In this document: positions 63,859 to 64,000 of the stretch, piece after piece
Numbering within the stretch: the first letter of the stretch is position 1
Layout: the number at the start of each line of letters is the position of its first letter
Assembly (NCBI RefSeq): GCF_000149955.1
Contig: NC_030988.1
Span: 4,500,642 to 4,564,641 of the forward strand
Source: Fusarium oxysporum f. sp. lycopersici 4287
Taxonomy: Eukaryota > Ascomycota > Sordariomycetes > Hypocreales > Nectriaceae
DNA length: 64,000 bases
Direction of reading: 5' to 3'
Program-made: the position numbers and the translations under genes
The notes under the pieces: model-generated
The model's input: only the letters and a program-made list of their open reading frames with translations
Told to the model about the DNA's origin: nothing
The model's database searches: none

Positions 63859-64000
63859 TTGGCGGTCGTTGGACGCTCGTCAAATCCTCCCCAAGACCTC
63901 TTTGCCAAGTCGAAAAGGCCTCTCGATGGCAACTGTCCATTCCATGATTAGTCACAAGATGGTCGCGCTTATTGAAGTCAGTCAGATCAAAACAACGTAC

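Noticed and set aside
1..64000. CRISPR arrays, bacterial operons or ribosome binding sites
   Set aside because: No direct-repeat/spacer arrays, and gene structure is eukaryotic with spliceosomal introns.
1..64000. tRNA or rRNA genes
   Set aside because: No convincing A-box/B-box pair with a foldable cloverleaf, and no rRNA-like sequence was found by eye; a covariance-model search would be needed to be sure.

Overview
The window reads as nuclear DNA of a filamentous ascomycete (Pezizomycotina). The evidence is short introns (about 46-190 nt) with GTAWGT-type donors, CTRAY branch points and YAG acceptors; fungus-specific families (NB-ARC/TPR NOD-like receptors, a SesA-type domain, a 2EXR protein, an F-box/ankyrin protein, fungal P450s); and fungal transposons (Tad-like LINE, hAT, Tc1/mariner-type remnant). 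Exon models below were built by eye from splice signals and reading-frame continuity. It looks like an accessory, transposon-rich region: several genes are broken by frameshifts, in-frame TAA codons or insertions.

Layout. 0-9 kb: a small secreted-protein candidate, a stand-alone chromo shadow domain protein, an unknown protein, an F-box/ankyrin protein, and a three-exon nuclear-looking protein. 9-12.7 kb: a 2.6-kb hAT element with terminal inverted repeats and an 8-bp target duplication, inserted inside the coding sequence of another gene. 12.9-20 kb: a truncated P450 and an intact P450 in divergent orientation, then an HMG-CoA reductase-like enzyme with only the catalytic domain; this may be the remains of a small metabolic cluster. 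20.4-21.9 kb: a decayed nucleoside-hydrolase-like gene.

23.9-27.7 kb is the most interesting part. An NLR (short N-terminal motif, NB-ARC, TPRs) is transcribed divergently from a five-exon gene for a SesA-like domain followed by three copies of a related Gly/Asn/Asp motif. The arrangement mirrors the NWD2/HET-S amyloid-signalling pair. A second NLR paralogue with about nine near-identical TPR units and two frameshifts lies at 30.3-33.1 kb.

28-38.6 kb: a DDE transposase remnant, a conserved fungal hypothetical gene with a premature TAA, the second NLR, and a 5-kb Tad-like LINE bounded by a 12-bp duplication. Two shorter 3'-end copies of the same LINE lie at 1.75 kb and 23.3 kb. 39-42.3 kb: a 2EXR protein and a peroxisomal acyl-CoA oxidase-like enzyme ending in SKL. 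43.3-52.4 kb: a run of coiled-coil proteins of unknown function, two of them clear paralogues and one with 11-residue repeats. 52.4-56.6 kb is nearly empty. 56.6-64 kb: a divergent MADS-box-like factor, several small acidic or unknown proteins, and a TM2-domain membrane protein at the right edge.
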